Assembly (NCBI RefSeq): GCF_001425005.1
Contig: NZ_LMDB01000022.1
Coordinates: forward strand, 1,264-65,263
From: Duganella sp. Root336D2
Lineage (GTDB): Bacteria; Pseudomonadota; Gammaproteobacteria; Burkholderiales; Burkholderiaceae_D
Direction of reading: 5' to 3'
Length of the DNA stretch: 64,000 nt
The notes beneath the pieces were generated by a model. It worked only from the letters and a program-made list of their open reading frames with translations. It made no database searches and was not told the DNA's origin. Within the stretch, counting starts at the first letter, position 1, and each line of letters begins with the position of its first letter. Below, piece after piece: positions 63,853 to 64,000 of this stretch. A program made the translations under genes and the position numbers.

Positions 63853-64000
63853 ATGAACGCCCAGACTCCGCCAAAGCGCCTGATCCTGATCGTCGATGAT
63901 GACAAGATCCTGACCGAGTTCCTGGGCGAGCTGCTTGCCCGTGCCGGCTACGACACCATGCTGGCGCATTCATCGGACCAGGCCTTGTCCCTGATCGCCG
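63853..64000 (+). CDS. Response regulator, N-terminal part only (cut by window end)
   Basis: About 49 residues are visible: NAQTPPKRLILIVDDDKILTEFLGELLARAGYDTMLAHSSDQ. VDDDK is the acidic pocket of a receiver domain, and the following helix and strand fit. The phospho-acceptor Asp and any output domain lie beyond the window. It starts 17 bases after thiE and may be read through from the thiamin operon or have its own promoter (TATAATTT at 63813-63820). Confidence 0.75.
   Translation, partial: MNAQTPPKRLILIVDDDKILTEFLGELLARAGYDTMLAHSSDQALSLIA

Overview
The window is a chromosomal piece of a high-GC Gram-negative bacterium, most likely a betaproteobacterium of the Oxalobacteraceae (Massilia/Duganella/Janthinobacterium type). 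This rests on GC-rich codon use, gene content (betaproteobacterial-style RuvB, ValS and a thiC-thiS-thiG-thiD-thiE operon behind a TPP riboswitch) and a GGGTCTGACCC-type intergenic palindrome that I associate with this group. The family placement is an inference, because no rRNA or tRNA gene is present.

Layout. (1) About 1-5.7 kb is an AT-richer accessory stretch of small genes, all on the + strand, most of them unrecognised. Several stop codons lie inside GGCTAAC- or GCCTAAG-type boxes, and GTTAGGG- or GTTAGCC-type boxes precede the next start, so it looks like an eroded integron cassette array. It includes a class C beta-lactamase-type serine hydrolase, a secreted HExxH protein and a frameshifted membrane protein. 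(2) 5.7-12.6 kb is ordinary chromosome: VOC protein, lipoprotein, MFS transporter, RibD-like reductase, acetyltransferase, LURP-one-like protein, ruvB and a glutamine cyclotransferase. (3) 12.6-17.7 kb carries two adjacent sensor kinases. The first has a periplasmic CxxCH (heme c type) motif, a GAF domain and three receiver domains. (4) 17.7-30.8 kb holds a sterol-desaturase-like hydroxylase, a Crp/Fnr regulator, and a LysR regulator divergent from an aldehyde dehydrogenase - acyl-CoA ligase - DUF1302 - DUF1329 - YCF48-like - MMPL/RND operon, probably for uptake or export and oxidation of a hydrophobic compound. (5) valS and a TetR regulator follow.

(6) 34.5-46.0 kb is the most unusual part. 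A seven-gene membrane-stress operon (YjfI, PspA family, a tandem ribbon-helix-helix-like protein, YqiJ-like, flotillin/YqiK-like, a zinc-ribbon protein, and a 1747-residue AAA ATPase) starts from a promoter carrying two TGACATNNTATGTC palindromes. It is bracketed by two paralogous small genes in the same orientation. Each paralog looks like an N-terminal ribbon-helix-helix domain joined to a RAMA-like domain. Although the DNA around them has diverged, both have CTGAAA boxes at about -84 and -63, a TTGAAC box at -56, a CTCTAA box at -32/-33 and a TTTCAG box at -7 from the start codon. The first paralog also has a copy of this control region after its stop codon. I read this as a small self-controlled DNA-binding family attached to the membrane-stress cassette.

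(7) 46-56.9 kb (- strand) is an acyclic terpene utilisation (atu) operon in the order atuA, an extra acyl-CoA dehydrogenase, atuB, atuC, atuD, atuF, atuG, atuH. No atuE hydratase gene is present. The genes are translationally coupled and lie behind a 24-bp palindrome. (8) 57-64 kb holds a DUF4382 lipoprotein, a secreted protein of unknown function, the TPP-riboswitch-controlled thiamin operon (ThiD with an unusual Ala/Pro/Gly-rich insertion) and the first codons of a response regulator cut by the window edge.
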